A stretch of DNA of 64,000 nucleotides from PCPOR2b sp965220385 (GTDB lineage: Bacteria; Poribacteria; WGA-4E; PCPOR2b). Where the stretch lies: assembly GCA_965220385.1 (NCBI GenBank), contig OZ244825.1, positions 1,364,001 to 1,428,000 on the forward strand, read 5' to 3'. How positions within the stretch are numbered: position 1 is the first letter of the stretch; each line of letters starts with the position of its first letter. A program made the position numbers and the translations under genes. Positions 17,271 through 26,419 of this stretch are shown one piece after another. The notes below the pieces were generated by a model. The model was not told the DNA's origin and made no database searches. It was given only the letters and a program-made list of their open reading frames with translations.

Positions 17271-18032
17271 ATGGAGACAGCACCCAGCCACTCTGATAGT
17301 ATGACGCTGATACCTGCTGGCACGTTTGAGATGGGGAGCAGTGATGCTGAATCCCCTTACGCGCAGCTGGTGCATACGGTACATGTAAATACGTTCTACA
17401 TGGACACCTATGCTGTGACGAATCTTGAATACCAGCGGTTCCTATCTGAAAATTCCGGTTGGCAGAAAGATCGTATTGATGATAGGTTTCACGACGGTGA
17501 CTATCTGTTGAATTGGGAGGGTAACAGCTATCCAGCGGGCAAGGCGAACCATCCTGTTACTTGGGTGAGTTGGTACAGCGCGATTGCCTATGCTCTTTGG
17601 GCAGGAAAGCGTCTGCCGACGGAGGCAGAATGGGAATACGCCGCTCGCGGGGGGCTATCGGGCAAAACGTATCCTTGGGGAGATATGTTGTCTGCTTCGA
17701 ACGCGAACTATGACCGAAATATTGGAGATACGACTGCCGTGGGTAGGTATTCCGCGAACGGGTACGGCTTGTATGACATGTCTGGAAATGTCTGGGAGTG
17801 GTGTCTAGATCTCTATGATGATGACTTCTACTTCACATCGCCTCGCAAGAATCCACGTTCAGGTGCAAATGAACCCGAGTGGATAATAGACAATTTCATA
17901 GACATTACAGCTGAGCGCGTGTTGCGCGGTGGTGGTTGGAGCGCTTCACCAGAAGCTCTCCGCGTCGCCTATCGCTTGAGGCTGTTACCCATGAACACAA
18001 CCTATGACTATGGTTTTCGTTGTGTGCAGTAA
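17271..18032 (+). CDS. FGE-sulfatase (SUMF1/EgtB-like) domain protein
   Basis: A 253-residue protein from ATG 17271, chosen for its AAGGTG site; an in-frame TTG 51 bp upstream lacks one. The fold markers are all there: IPAGTFEMGSSD near 14, the VTNLEYQRFL segment near 55, HPVTWVSWYSAIAYALWAG, RLPTEAEWEYAARGG near 125, the MSGNVWEWCLD box near 178, RVLRGGGW near 218 and a closing YGFRCV. The paired cysteines needed for copper-dependent formylglycine formation are not visible, and no sulfatase is nearby, so a true formylglycine-generating role is unlikely. It follows the ABC/DUF1854 pair by 136 bp on the same strand. Confidence 0.83.
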   Translation: METAPSHSDSMTLIPAGTFEMGSSDAESPYAQLVHTVHVNTFYMDTYAVTNLEYQRFLSENSGWQKDRIDDRFHDGDYLLNWEGNSYPAGKANHPVTWVSWYSAIAYALWAGKRLPTEAEWEYAARGGLSGKTYPWGDMLSASNANYDRNIGDTTAVGRYSANGYGLYDMSGNVWEWCLDLYDDDFYFTSPRKNPRSGANEPEWIIDNFIDITAERVLRGGGWSASPEALRVAYRLRLLPMNTTYDYGFRCVQ

Positions 18033-18054
18033 CACACTACGGCTTTGACACATG

Positions 18055-21000
18055 TCACGCATCACGTATCGCGTCAGCCAAAACTTCAATCAGATGCCTC
18101 GCTTCTTTCCCCGTTCCTTGTTTGACCTGTTCGCGACAAGAGACCCCTGCTACAGCCACCTCAAAGTCGCCATTCTTTTCATTGATTGCCTTGAATAGTT
18201 GACGACCGCCCACCTGCATTGACACCTCGTAGTGTTCAGCTTCATAACCGAAGGAACCCGCCATACCGCAACACCCGGAATCAACGACGTTGACGATATA
18301 CCCCGGTGGCAGATTTAAAACCTGCTCGGAAGGTTTCACACCGACGATAGCTTTCTGATGGCAGTGGCCATGCAACAAGATCTCTTTCTCTGTATCCCCA
18401 AACTCCAGATTCAGCTCCCCTTTTTCGTGAAGAGACACCAAGAACTCCTCCAGCATAAATGTGTGCTGTGCGACAAGATCTGTATCCGTACCGGGGATTA
18501 AGTCCACATAATCGTCGCGCAACGCCAACAGACAGCTCGGCTCACAACCGACGATGGGGATTCCTTTGGAGGCGTAGGGTAGGAGGCGTTCAACGTTATA
18601 TTGCGCATTCTCGATTGCGTCTTCAAGCATACCCTTAGAGATCATGGGACGCCCACAACACCGCTTGTCTGGTAGGATAACCTCGAATCCCGCAGCTTCA
18701 AGAACAGCAGTAGCAGCCTTTCCAATACTGGGGTAGTTGTAATTCATGAAGGTGTCGTGGAAAAGAACAACCTGTTTTCCTGTCTCCTGCCGTTGTTCGG
18801 CGTGGGAATCCTGACGATTCTGGAACCACTTCTCGAATGTTTCTCGCACAAAGTTAGGCAGCGATCGCCTTCGATCGATTCCGGTAAACTGCTCCATCGC
18901 CCACTTGGAGATACCGTTATTCATCAGCCAGTTTGACATTGGCGCAAATGCGGATCCGATAGCGCTAAGGTCAGCGATATTGCCGAACAGTCGATTCCGC
19001 AACGGCAGACCGTTTTCCTTGTAGTAGTGCGCAAGGAATTCGTACTTCAGTTTTGCCATATCCACGTTCGACGGACATTCTGCCTTGCAGGCTTTACACT
19101 CCAAGCATAAATCTAATACTTCGTAGAGCCGTTTGTCCTTGAAATCCTCATGTGGTAACGTGCCAGAGAGTACGTTTCTTAGCGCATTTGCGCGACCCCT
19201 CGTCGAGTGCTCCTCCTCCCGCGTCGCCATGTAAGACGGACACATCGTTCCGGTTAGATTCTTGCGGCACGCACCGACGCCGTTGCACATTTCAATGGCA
19301 CCCCCGAATCCTCCCTGACTGGAGAAGTCAAAATAGGTGTCGATCTCAATTGCGTTGTACTTGGGTCCAAAGCGCAGATTTTCTGTCATCGGTGGTGGGT
19401 CGATAATCTTGCCCGGATTCATGATACCCGTTGGATCAAACGCAGCTTTGACCTCACGGAACGCTTGATAAATCTGTGGGCCAAACATGCTCTCAATCCA
19501 CTCACTTCTTACCAGTCCATCGCCATGTTCACCACTCATTGCGCCGCCGAGTTCCATTAACAGATCACGGACATGACGGGCGATTGAGTGCATCTTTTCA
19601 ATATCCTCTTCCTTTTTCAGATTAATTACGGGACGATTATGCAATAATCCAACGCTGGCATGTGCATAATAGGAAGCGGTTGTGTCGTGATCTGCGACAA
19701 TCTTCCCGAAACGGCGGACATACTCCGGCAGGTTTTCAATCGAAACCGCTGCGTCCTCCACAAACCCGACCGGTTTATAGTCACTTCTCGCGCCCATGAG
19801 CAGGCCCAATCCCGCCTTCCGCGTATCCCATACCCGTTCCTTTTCGTCTGCCGTCATGCAGCGCACAAAGGCATAACCAAGCCCAACAGATTTCATCTTT
19901 CGCTCAAGAGCGTCGAGCTGGTCAAACAGTTCGTCCTCTGATTCGCCGTAGAATTCTACCGCAAGAATAGCTCCCGGACTGCCTTGGATAAAGGTACTGA
20001 TTCTTGAGAATTCCAACGACTGTTTTGTCATATCGATGATGGTCTTGTCGATGAGTTCGACGGCGGTTGGATTGCATTCGAGGATGGGCTGCATCGCTTC
20101 CATCGATTCTATTAGTGTATGGAAGTGAATCACGTTTAGTGCCGTCATCTTCGGGGTTGGCACGAGGTTAACTTTCGCTTCGACCGTTGTTGCGAGTGTG
20201 CCTTCTGATCCGACGATGATTTTCGCAAGACTGAACGGATGCTCCGTATCGCAGCCATCTCTGCGGTAGGGTGTAAGCTCCTTTGATCCCGCGTCAGTGA
20301 TGAATTCATCAAGATTGTATCCGGCAACGCGACGTAGGACTCGTGGAAACCGCTTCCGAATCTCATCTTCATTTTCCGCAGCAATTCGGCATATTTCACG
20401 ATAGATATGGCTTTCACGAGAGCGCCCGCGCTGTTTGGCAGTAAGTTCGTCGACCGAGATTGGTTCTGCAAAGATTGATTCCCCGTTGGGGAGACGTAAA
20501 TCAAGCGACATCGTGTGGTCGATGGTTTTACCATAAATCAGGGAGTGTGCGCCCGCTGAATTGTTACCAATGGTGCCACCTATGTTTGCACGGCTGCTTG
20601 TCGCTACATCTGCGGAATACATCAGATTATGCGGTTTGAGATGATGATTCAATTCGTCGATGACAACTCCCGGTTGGACCCGCGCCCAGTGTTCCTCGAC
20701 GTTGACCTCAATAATCTCATTCATATATTTGGACATGTCAATGACTATTGCTTGCCCTACCGTCTGTCCAGCCAAGCTGGTTCCGCCGCCGCGAGGCAGA
20801 ATCGGCAGATTTCGGTCATAAGCGATCTGGATGGTTCTGGTCACGTCCTCTTTGTGTCGGGGGATAACAACACCGATAGGTTCCATCTGGTAAAGACTTG
20901 CGTCGGTGCTGTATAACACTTTGGAATACGCATCGAAGCGTACCTCACCTTCGATTTCTTCTCTCAGGACCTGTTCCAGCTCGGTGTGGGAATTGTTCAT
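18055..21000 (-). CDS. FAD-linked dehydrogenase with Fe-S and CCG domains (YdiJ/D-2-hydroxyacid type)
   Basis: A 981-residue three-part enzyme. The N-terminal FAD-binding PCMH domain carries RGGGTSLAGQ at residues 70-79 and NSAGAHSLIYGKT near 150. A long FAD-oxidase C-terminal domain follows, then a 4Fe-4S ferredoxin region (CLECKACKAECPSN near 640) and a C-terminal cysteine-rich region with KRCCGRPM, GCEPSCLL and DSGCCGMAGSFGYE. This layout matches the YdiJ family of D-2-hydroxyacid (2-hydroxyglutarate or lactate) dehydrogenases that pass electrons to quinone or another carrier. Monocistronic, divergent from the sensor kinase gene. Exact substrate is inferred only by family. Confidence 0.87.
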   Translation of the reverse strand: MNNSHTELEQVLREEIEGEVRFDAYSKVLYSTDASLYQMEPIGVVIPRHKEDVTRTIQIAYDRNLPILPRGGGTSLAGQTVGQAIVIDMSKYMNEIIEVNVEEHWARVQPGVVIDELNHHLKPHNLMYSADVATSSRANIGGTIGNNSAGAHSLIYGKTIDHTMSLDLRLPNGESIFAEPISVDELTAKQRGRSRESHIYREICRIAAENEDEIRKRFPRVLRRVAGYNLDEFITDAGSKELTPYRRDGCDTEHPFSLAKIIVGSEGTLATTVEAKVNLVPTPKMTALNVIHFHTLIESMEAMQPILECNPTAVELIDKTIIDMTKQSLEFSRISTFIQGSPGAILAVEFYGESEDELFDQLDALERKMKSVGLGYAFVRCMTADEKERVWDTRKAGLGLLMGARSDYKPVGFVEDAAVSIENLPEYVRRFGKIVADHDTTASYYAHASVGLLHNRPVINLKKEEDIEKMHSIARHVRDLLMELGGAMSGEHGDGLVRSEWIESMFGPQIYQAFREVKAAFDPTGIMNPGKIIDPPPMTENLRFGPKYNAIEIDTYFDFSSQGGFGGAIEMCNGVGACRKNLTGTMCPSYMATREEEHSTRGRANALRNVLSGTLPHEDFKDKRLYEVLDLCLECKACKAECPSNVDMAKLKYEFLAHYYKENGLPLRNRLFGNIADLSAIGSAFAPMSNWLMNNGISKWAMEQFTGIDRRRSLPNFVRETFEKWFQNRQDSHAEQRQETGKQVVLFHDTFMNYNYPSIGKAATAVLEAAGFEVILPDKRCCGRPMISKGMLEDAIENAQYNVERLLPYASKGIPIVGCEPSCLLALRDDYVDLIPGTDTDLVAQHTFMLEEFLVSLHEKGELNLEFGDTEKEILLHGHCHQKAIVGVKPSEQVLNLPPGYIVNVVDSGCCGMAGSFGYEAEHYEVSMQVGGRQLFKAINEKNGDFEVAVAGVSCREQVKQGTGKEARHLIEVLADAIRDA

Positions 21001-21048
21001 CTCTAGTGTGGCTCACTTTCTATTGGAACGTTATGCTTTTGATTTATG

Positions 21049-21071
21049 GTGTTAAAATAAAATCTTAACAC
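21049..21071. promoter_or_regulatory. operator-like palindrome between divergent genes
   Basis: GTGTTAA (21049-21055) and TTAACAC (21065-21071) form a perfect 7-bp inverted repeat with a 9-bp spacer, located 48 bp upstream of the dehydrogenase start. This size and position suit a dimeric repressor or activator site; no regulator gene is adjacent. Confidence 0.35.
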
Positions 21072-21127
21072 AGTTGATCTGAAAAGTCTATCAAAATCGT
21101 CTGCCTCTATAAATCATGAACCGTGCG

Positions 21128-21156
21128 TTGACACTATACCGACTTCATGATAATAT
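21128..21156 (+). promoter_or_regulatory. strong sigma70-type promoter for the sensor kinase
   Basis: A perfect TTGACA (21128-21133), a 17-bp spacer and TAATAT (21151-21156). Predicted start near 21163, about 115 bp before the kinase ATG. Confidence 0.6.
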
Positions 21157-21279
21157 TTCGAAGCAGAAATCTTGATCTGGTAAAATCAGTGATATTGGGC
21201 GAAGTTCTATGGACGGGCTACCCCAAATATGCCACAGAATGGTGCGAAAATACCTGTCACTGTCCGCAAAGAGATTAAC

Positions 21280-23118
21280 ATGAATATACGCACTAAATTA
21301 ATCTTGAATTACATGGCGATTGTGCTGGTCATTCTGTTAGCCATGTATGCCTATCTGGATTATTCGCTCAAGCAGAACCTAAGTGAGCGAATCACGGCTG
21401 AGTTGACCGTGCAGGCAAATCTGGTAAGGGAATTTCTGCTGGAGACGCTACCTGACACACTCAGCTACGAGGTCGTGGACGGTTTTATAGATCGGCTCGG
21501 AGCAGATAGCACGGCACGTCTCACCTTTATTGGGCGCGATGGGATTGTGTGGGGAGATACGGAGCGTGATGGACAGCATCTGCGGGATATGGATAATCAC
21601 CGGAGTCGACCAGAAGTGCAAGGGGCTTTGGTGGAAGGAATCGGAACTATGGACCGATATAGCGATACTGTAATGACCACCCTTCGCTACCTCGCCTTGC
21701 CGGTGGTTCGCGACGGGGAGACGATCGGTATCTGTAGGGTTGCCCTACCTATGATTGCAATCGACACAGCTATCGCTCAACTCAGGTGGCTTTTGCTGTT
21801 GGCGATCAGTGCGGGTCTTGTTTTCGCCATTCTGTTCAGTATCATTACCACCAATGTTACCACGAAACCGATTCGAGATTTGACCCAAGCCACAAAATCA
21901 CTTGCGATTGGCGAACTGAACTCGCGTGTTTCCGTTGCCGCATCGGGCGAGCTTGGAGAACTATCAAACCACTTCAATCAGATGGCGAATCGGATTGAAA
22001 CGCAGATTCACGAGATCTCTCGTGAACGTAATCTAAGGGACAGTATCCTATCAAAAATGGTGGAGGGAGTCCTTTTAATTGATTCACAGTTTGCCATCAC
22101 CTATGCGAATTCCGCAGCGATCGCAATGCTCGACTTCCCGGTCCATTACCAAGCGCTCTCCCTGATCGAAAGTATCCCTGACCCGGGATTGAAGCGACTC
22201 TTAACGCAGGTGGCTGACACAGGGCAAGCAGGGTTCGCAGAAATCACACTGGTCGGAACAAGCGAGCGCGAGACAGAAGTTATTGTTGTACCGGTCGGCG
22301 GAGAATATCTGGTAAGCCTCCACGACGTAACTCAGTTGAGAACGTTGGAACGGATTCGATCCGATTTCGTTGCCAACGTCGCTCACGAAATGCGAGTACC
22401 GTTGACCTCGATCCACGGCTATGCGGAAACGCTCCTTAACGGTGCATTGGAGGATACCGATGCAAACGAGCGTTTTGTAGAAAAGATTCTGCAGCAATCC
22501 GCACGGCTCTCGCAGCTGGTATCCGATCTGCTTGATTTGTCGCAGCTTGAATCGGGGGAGGTTAACCTCGAATTAAAACGTTGTGAAATCTACGGATTTC
22601 AAGATACCATTTTAACCCTTTTTGAGCCGGTATTTGAGGAAGCGGATCTGAGGTTTGAGTGGAGAGTGTCTAACCATTTGCCTGTTGTCTTCGCAGATAA
22701 GCAGCTTATCGGACAGGTACTCGCGAACCTAATTGAGAATGCAATCAAGTATACGCCAGCCGGCGGAAGTATTACAATGTCTGCCGAAGCCAACGACTCT
22801 GAGGTCATCGTGCATGTGAAGGATACCGGAATCGGTATTCCTGCCGAGGCACTCCCCCGAATCTTCGAGCGGTTCTATCGTGTGGATAAGGGGCGTTCGC
22901 GTGAAATGGGAGGTACGGGACTGGGACTTGCCATTGCCAAGCACATTCTGCTGCAGCACGGCGGAAGGATATGGGTTGATAGCACACCGGGAGAAGGATC
23001 TGTGTTCCACTTCGCCTTGCCGCTGCAAAGACGATTTTCGGCGACGGAACAGATAGCGCAACTCTCTCATATCGACCAGAATGAAACGATGTTCCCGTCA
23101 ACAGCGGATAACGGGTAA
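21280..23118 (+). CDS. sensor histidine kinase (PhoR/WalK-like) with HAMP and PAS
   Basis: A 612-residue membrane kinase from ATG 21280; an upstream in-frame ATG at 21229 is possible, but MNIRTKLILNYM is a typical kinase start. Order: first membrane helix (10-30), an extracytoplasmic sensor domain of about 130 residues, second helix (about 165-190), HAMP (TTKPIRDLTQATKSL), a PAS-like region, then HisKA with the phospho-acceptor H369 in VAHEMRVPL, and HATPase boxes NLIENAIKYT, DTGIGIP and GGTGLGLAI. No response regulator is adjacent, so it is an orphan kinase. The stop lies 8 bp before the hairpin terminator of tRNA-Asn on the other strand. Confidence 0.9.
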   Translation: MNIRTKLILNYMAIVLVILLAMYAYLDYSLKQNLSERITAELTVQANLVREFLLETLPDTLSYEVVDGFIDRLGADSTARLTFIGRDGIVWGDTERDGQHLRDMDNHRSRPEVQGALVEGIGTMDRYSDTVMTTLRYLALPVVRDGETIGICRVALPMIAIDTAIAQLRWLLLLAISAGLVFAILFSIITTNVTTKPIRDLTQATKSLAIGELNSRVSVAASGELGELSNHFNQMANRIETQIHEISRERNLRDSILSKMVEGVLLIDSQFAITYANSAAIAMLDFPVHYQALSLIESIPDPGLKRLLTQVADTGQAGFAEITLVGTSERETEVIVVPVGGEYLVSLHDVTQLRTLERIRSDFVANVAHEMRVPLTSIHGYAETLLNGALEDTDANERFVEKILQQSARLSQLVSDLLDLSQLESGEVNLELKRCEIYGFQDTILTLFEPVFEEADLRFEWRVSNHLPVVFADKQLIGQVLANLIENAIKYTPAGGSITMSAEANDSEVIVHVKDTGIGIPAEALPRIFERFYRVDKGRSREMGGTGLGLAIAKHILLQHGGRIWVDSTPGEGSVFHFALPLQRRFSATEQIAQLSHIDQNETMFPSTADNG

Positions 23119-23120
23119 AA

Positions 23121-23159
23121 AATAAAAAGCCCTATTCAGCGGAACACTGAACAGGGCTT
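23121..23159 (-). terminator. intrinsic terminator of tRNA-Asn
   Basis: 23127-23139 pairs with 23147-23159 (13 bp, one wobble/mismatch) around a 7-nt loop. On the minus strand it is followed by a run reading TTTTTATTTTTT. It starts 8 nt after the tRNA 3' end. The opposite side has only AAAATAA, so it mainly serves minus-strand transcription but could also stop the kinase mRNA. Confidence 0.8.
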
Positions 23160-23166
23160 AAAATAA

Positions 23167-23239
23167 CTCTCCCGGACGGATTCGAACCGCCGACAAAGTG
23201 GTTAACAGCCACCTGCTCTACCAGCTGAGCTACGGGAGA
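23167..23239 (-). tRNA. tRNA-Asn (GTT)
   Basis: On the minus strand the 73-nt sequence folds as a full cloverleaf: 7-bp acceptor stem (TCTCCCG with CGGGAGA), D-arm GCTC/GAGC, anticodon arm GGTGG/CCACT with loop CTGTTAA giving anticodon GTT, T-arm GGCGG/CCGTC with loop TTCGAAT, and discriminator G as usual for Asn. CCA is not encoded. A promoter lies at 23289-23317 and a terminator directly follows. Confidence 0.96.
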
Positions 23240-23559
23240 TCATTGTGCAAAATATTGCTGGCAAGATGTTGTAGCACAACAGGGGATAATTATACATAAT
23301 CGCGTCCAGAAATGCAAGGAAAATTCAATCGGGACAATCCAACAATGGATATAAATCGATAGAAGACGGATAACTATTGGAAGGGTTTTCTGCAAGGTCC
23401 ACTCGATTTGACTATCGCCCCCGACCCGATTTAAAATACTACCTTGCCCTTATTACCATTTGATAACTGCTACCGCTATAATTGGTGGAAGATTCGCCGA
23501 AGGTGCGCCTATGTTAACTTCCGCACCGAACGAAGCGCTTTCCAGAATAGGAGAAATTG
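23240..23559. other. intergenic region between tRNA-Asn and mqnD
   Basis: No gene is supported in these 320 bases. They hold the minus-strand tRNA promoter (23289-23317) near one end and an AGGAG ribosome-binding site for the mqnD-like gene at 23549-23553. Nothing else recognisable was seen. Confidence 0.5.
23289..23317 (-). promoter_or_regulatory. promoter of tRNA-Asn
   Basis: Read on the minus strand: TTGCAT (-35, 23317-23312), a 17-bp spacer and TATAAT (-10, 23294-23289). Transcription would start about 40 nt before the mature tRNA. Confidence 0.6.
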
Positions 23560-24402
23560 ATGCCACAACCCGAGCAAATTCGTATTGGTCATAGCCCTGA
23601 TTCTGACGATGCCTTTATGTTCTATGCGCTCGCAAACGGACTAATTCCAACGGATGGTTTTGAAATTATCCAAGTCGCCGAGGATATCGAAAGCCTAAAT
23701 CGACGGGCTGTCAACGGGGAATTGGAAGTAACAGCCATATCTGTTCACGCCTACGCCCACGTTGCTCATCACTATGCCCTTATGCCTTGTGGTGCAAGCA
23801 TTGGTGATCGATACGGTCCTCTCGTCGTAGCCAGAGAGCCGGTGCTTCCGGAAGCTCTCGCCGGCAAAAAAATCGCGATACCCGGGAAGATGACAACAGC
23901 CTATCTGACGTTGCGCCTCTGTCAACCCGACTTTGAGCCCGAGGTTGTGCAATTTGATCAGATCCTACCATATGTGCAGGCAGGCAACGCAGACGCGGGG
24001 TTGATTATACATGAGGGGCAGCTAACGTACGACCGTGAAGGACTGCACAAAGTTGTAGACTTGGGCGAGTGGTGGCATGAGGAAACCGGTCTGCCGCTCC
24101 CACTGGGTGCGAATGCCATTCGTCGAGATCTTGGGACGGAGAAGACTCGCCGTATTACCGCACTTTTGAGGAAAAGCATTCAGTATTCACTTGGGAATCG
24201 TGAAAAGGGGTTGGACTATGCGATGAACTACGCGCGCGATATGGAGACGGAACTGGCAGACCGATTCGTCAGCATGTACGTGAACGACTACACGCTTGAC
24301 TACGGTGACAACGGCAGGGCAGGGGTCCGGGAGTTGATGGATCGTGGATATAAGGCGGGTGTGATTCCGCATCCAGTCAATGTTGAATTTGCAGCCGGAT
24401 AG
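23560..24402 (+). CDS. mqnD: 1,4-dihydroxy-6-naphthoate synthase-like protein (MqnD)
   Basis: A 280-residue periplasmic-binding-fold enzyme of the MqnA/MqnD group. The N-terminal HSPDSDDAFMFYALA motif, VTAISVHAYAH near 65, the PGKMTTAYLTLRL segment near 112, IHEGQLTY near 150 and LPLPLGANAIRRD near 175 fit MqnD, which converts cyclic dehypoxanthine futalosine to 1,4-dihydroxy-6-naphthoate in the futalosine route to menaquinone. ATG 23560 is favoured over the TTG just before it because AGGAG lies 6 nt away. No other mqn gene is in the window. A menaquinone pool would suit the Rieske protein and the YdiJ-like dehydrogenase nearby. Confidence 0.85.
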   Translation: MPQPEQIRIGHSPDSDDAFMFYALANGLIPTDGFEIIQVAEDIESLNRRAVNGELEVTAISVHAYAHVAHHYALMPCGASIGDRYGPLVVAREPVLPEALAGKKIAIPGKMTTAYLTLRLCQPDFEPEVVQFDQILPYVQAGNADAGLIIHEGQLTYDREGLHKVVDLGEWWHEETGLPLPLGANAIRRDLGTEKTRRITALLRKSIQYSLGNREKGLDYAMNYARDMETELADRFVSMYVNDYTLDYGDNGRAGVRELMDRGYKAGVIPHPVNVEFAAG

Positions 24403-24411
24403 CTGTACAGG

Positions 24412-25194
24412 TTAGACATCAACCGCGATACGTTGTCCAATGCCAGTTAGTAAACGTCCTCCATCGACGACAAACGCACTGCCCGTAACAAACGACGCAT
24501 CCTCCGACGCGAGATACGCAACCGCTTTGGCTGTGTCTTCCGGCTCTCCTGCTCTTCCAATCGGCAACTCCTGCGCCCAGCGCTCAAGTGCGCTCTGTGG
24601 GTCGGTGTCAGATGGAAGAATCATCGGTGTCGCCGTGGGGCCGGGGCAGACCGCATTCACCCGAATGTTGTGTTTTGCGAAATCTAACGCCATACACTGT
24701 GTCAGAAGGATAATGGCAGCCTTCGATGCACCGTAGACTGAATAGCCACCGCCGCCAGATATTCCGGCTGTGGAAGCGGTGTTGATAATCACGCCGCCGC
24801 CTGTCTGCTGCATCGCAGGAATAGCATATCTGGAGACGAGGTACACACTCTTGAGGTTAACGTTAATGCACCGATCCCATTCGGATTCCGGTATGGTGGT
24901 AACGTCGCCAACAACCAGAACCCCCGCGTTATTGTGTAGGATGTCCAGTCTACCGTGTTGCCGAAGGGTTTCTTGGATAAGGTGGTCTGCATCCGTGGCT
25001 TTTGAAACATCGGCTTGGACAAAAGACACCTGGTTTCCGGTTTCCTGACTAACCTGTCGTGCAACGGCTTCGCCATCAGGAGCTACGTCAGCGATAACAA
25101 CATTTGCCCCTTCGGAGGCTAACTGCGTGGCGGTGGCTTTTCCAATACCTGAAGCACCTCCCGTTACAATGACTGATTTTTCTTGAAATCTCAT
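24412..25194 (-). CDS. short-chain dehydrogenase/reductase (SDR)
   Basis: A 260-residue classical SDR. It has the Rossmann glycine motif TGGASGIG at residues 11-18, the NNAG motif at 88-91, catalytic S141, and Y154-x3-K158 in YGASK; the C-terminal ITGSAFVVDGG-type segment is also present. It should oxidise or reduce an alcohol/ketone with NAD(P)(H). Its stop is only 9 bp from the stop of the convergent mqnD-like gene, and no operon partner is visible. Substrate not deducible. Confidence 0.9.
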   Translation of the reverse strand: MRFQEKSVIVTGGASGIGKATATQLASEGANVVIADVAPDGEAVARQVSQETGNQVSFVQADVSKATDADHLIQETLRQHGRLDILHNNAGVLVVGDVTTIPESEWDRCINVNLKSVYLVSRYAIPAMQQTGGGVIINTASTAGISGGGGYSVYGASKAAIILLTQCMALDFAKHNIRVNAVCPGPTATPMILPSDTDPQSALERWAQELPIGRAGEPEDTAKAVAYLASEDASFVTGSAFVVDGGRLLTGIGQRIAVDV

Positions 25195-25328
25195 CTGTTC
25201 TCCCTATCTAAGTCGTAATAATTAAGTGAGAGGCAATTGTACCTTACTCCGAAGACCAAGTCAACTTCCCTAACATTTTGCAATTCTGTTTCCACCATCA
25301 ACCGATACCTAGAAAGTGGGTTTCATGA

Positions 25329-26411
25329 ATGAAAATCGGTCTTGTAGGGCTTCCATATGTCGGAAAAACGTCTCTTTTCAATGCACTGACACAATCCGAG
25401 GCAGAAACAGGAACCTACACCGCCAAGAAGGGATGGAACGTCGGTTCAGTAAAGGTTCCCGACGAGCGATTGGCGGCATTGGGGGAGGTTTTCGCCCCAA
25501 AAAAGACAACCCCAACAAGTATTGATTATGTAGATATCGCCGGTGTTTCCAAGGGTGATATAGCGGCCGAAGGGTTAGAGGCGGGAGTCATCGCGGAACT
25601 TCGTGAAGTTGACGCGCTCGCCCATGTTGTGCGGGTATTCGAAGATGATGCTATCCCGCACGTTGACGGCGACGTAAATCCTGAGCGGGATATCGAAACG
25701 ATTGAGATTGAACTTGCCTTTGCGGATTTGGGAATCATCGACAACCGATTGAGTCGCCTCGACCGTGAACTTCGAACGCAGAAGATTCCCGCTTTGGAGC
25801 ATGAAAGCGCGGTGTTAGAACGATGTAAGGAAGCGTTGGAAGGGGGCACTGCCATCCGAGATCTGTCGCTTCCCCCTGAAGATGAACGGGCAATCCGGGG
25901 CTACGGTTTCTTGACCCAGAAACCGATGTTGCTGATTTTCAATATTGGTGAAGATCAACTGGATAGCGTAGAAGAGATACGTGCGAGTTCTCCAGCCTTT
26001 GAACGGGGTATCGAAGTACTTACGCTCTCCGCAAGATTGGAGATGGAGTTGATGCGGCTGGATGCGGAGGAAGCCGAACTCTTCAGGGATGACATGGGCC
26101 TTGATGAATCTGCCTTGGCACGGGTGATTGATGCTTCGTACCGCACCCTCGGACTGATAACATTTTTTACCGTCGTATCGGATGAGTTGCGAGCATGGAC
26201 ACTCAGGACAGGCATGACCGCGCTGGATGCAGCAGAAGCTATCCATACCGACATGGCGCGGGGATTCATCCGGGCGGAAACCATTCACTGGTCGGATTTG
26301 GTAGAATGTGGAAGCTTGACAAAAGCGCGGGACAGCGGATTGCTGCGGCTTGAAGGAAAAGATTATACTGTATCTGATGGCGATGTTTTAACTATACGGT
26401 TCAACGTGTAG
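25329..26411 (+). CDS. YchF/Obg-family NTPase, divergent
   Basis: A 360-residue P-loop NTPase with the YchF layout: G domain with P-loop GLPYVGKTS at 7-15, a DIAGVSKGD switch near 70, a helical insertion (about 120-190), NIGE in place of a canonical NKxD near 205, and a C-terminal TGS domain (about 275-358). YchF proteins bind ribosomes and prefer ATP over GTP because NKxD is altered. The usual NYPFATIEPN-type segment after the P-loop is replaced here (TGTYTAKKGWNVG), and the P-loop Asn is Tyr, so this is a diverged member or paralogue. Single gene, convergent with the Rieske gene 8 bp away. Confidence 0.8.
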   Translation: MKIGLVGLPYVGKTSLFNALTQSEAETGTYTAKKGWNVGSVKVPDERLAALGEVFAPKKTTPTSIDYVDIAGVSKGDIAAEGLEAGVIAELREVDALAHVVRVFEDDAIPHVDGDVNPERDIETIEIELAFADLGIIDNRLSRLDRELRTQKIPALEHESAVLERCKEALEGGTAIRDLSLPPEDERAIRGYGFLTQKPMLLIFNIGEDQLDSVEEIRASSPAFERGIEVLTLSARLEMELMRLDAEEAELFRDDMGLDESALARVIDASYRTLGLITFFTVVSDELRAWTLRTGMTALDAAEAIHTDMARGFIRAETIHWSDLVECGSLTKARDSGLLRLEGKDYTVSDGDVLTIRFNV

Positions 26412-26419
26412 AAGGTCGA

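Noticed and set aside
17271..18032. True formylglycine-generating enzyme
   Set aside because: The paired cysteines needed for the reaction are not present and no sulfatase is nearby.
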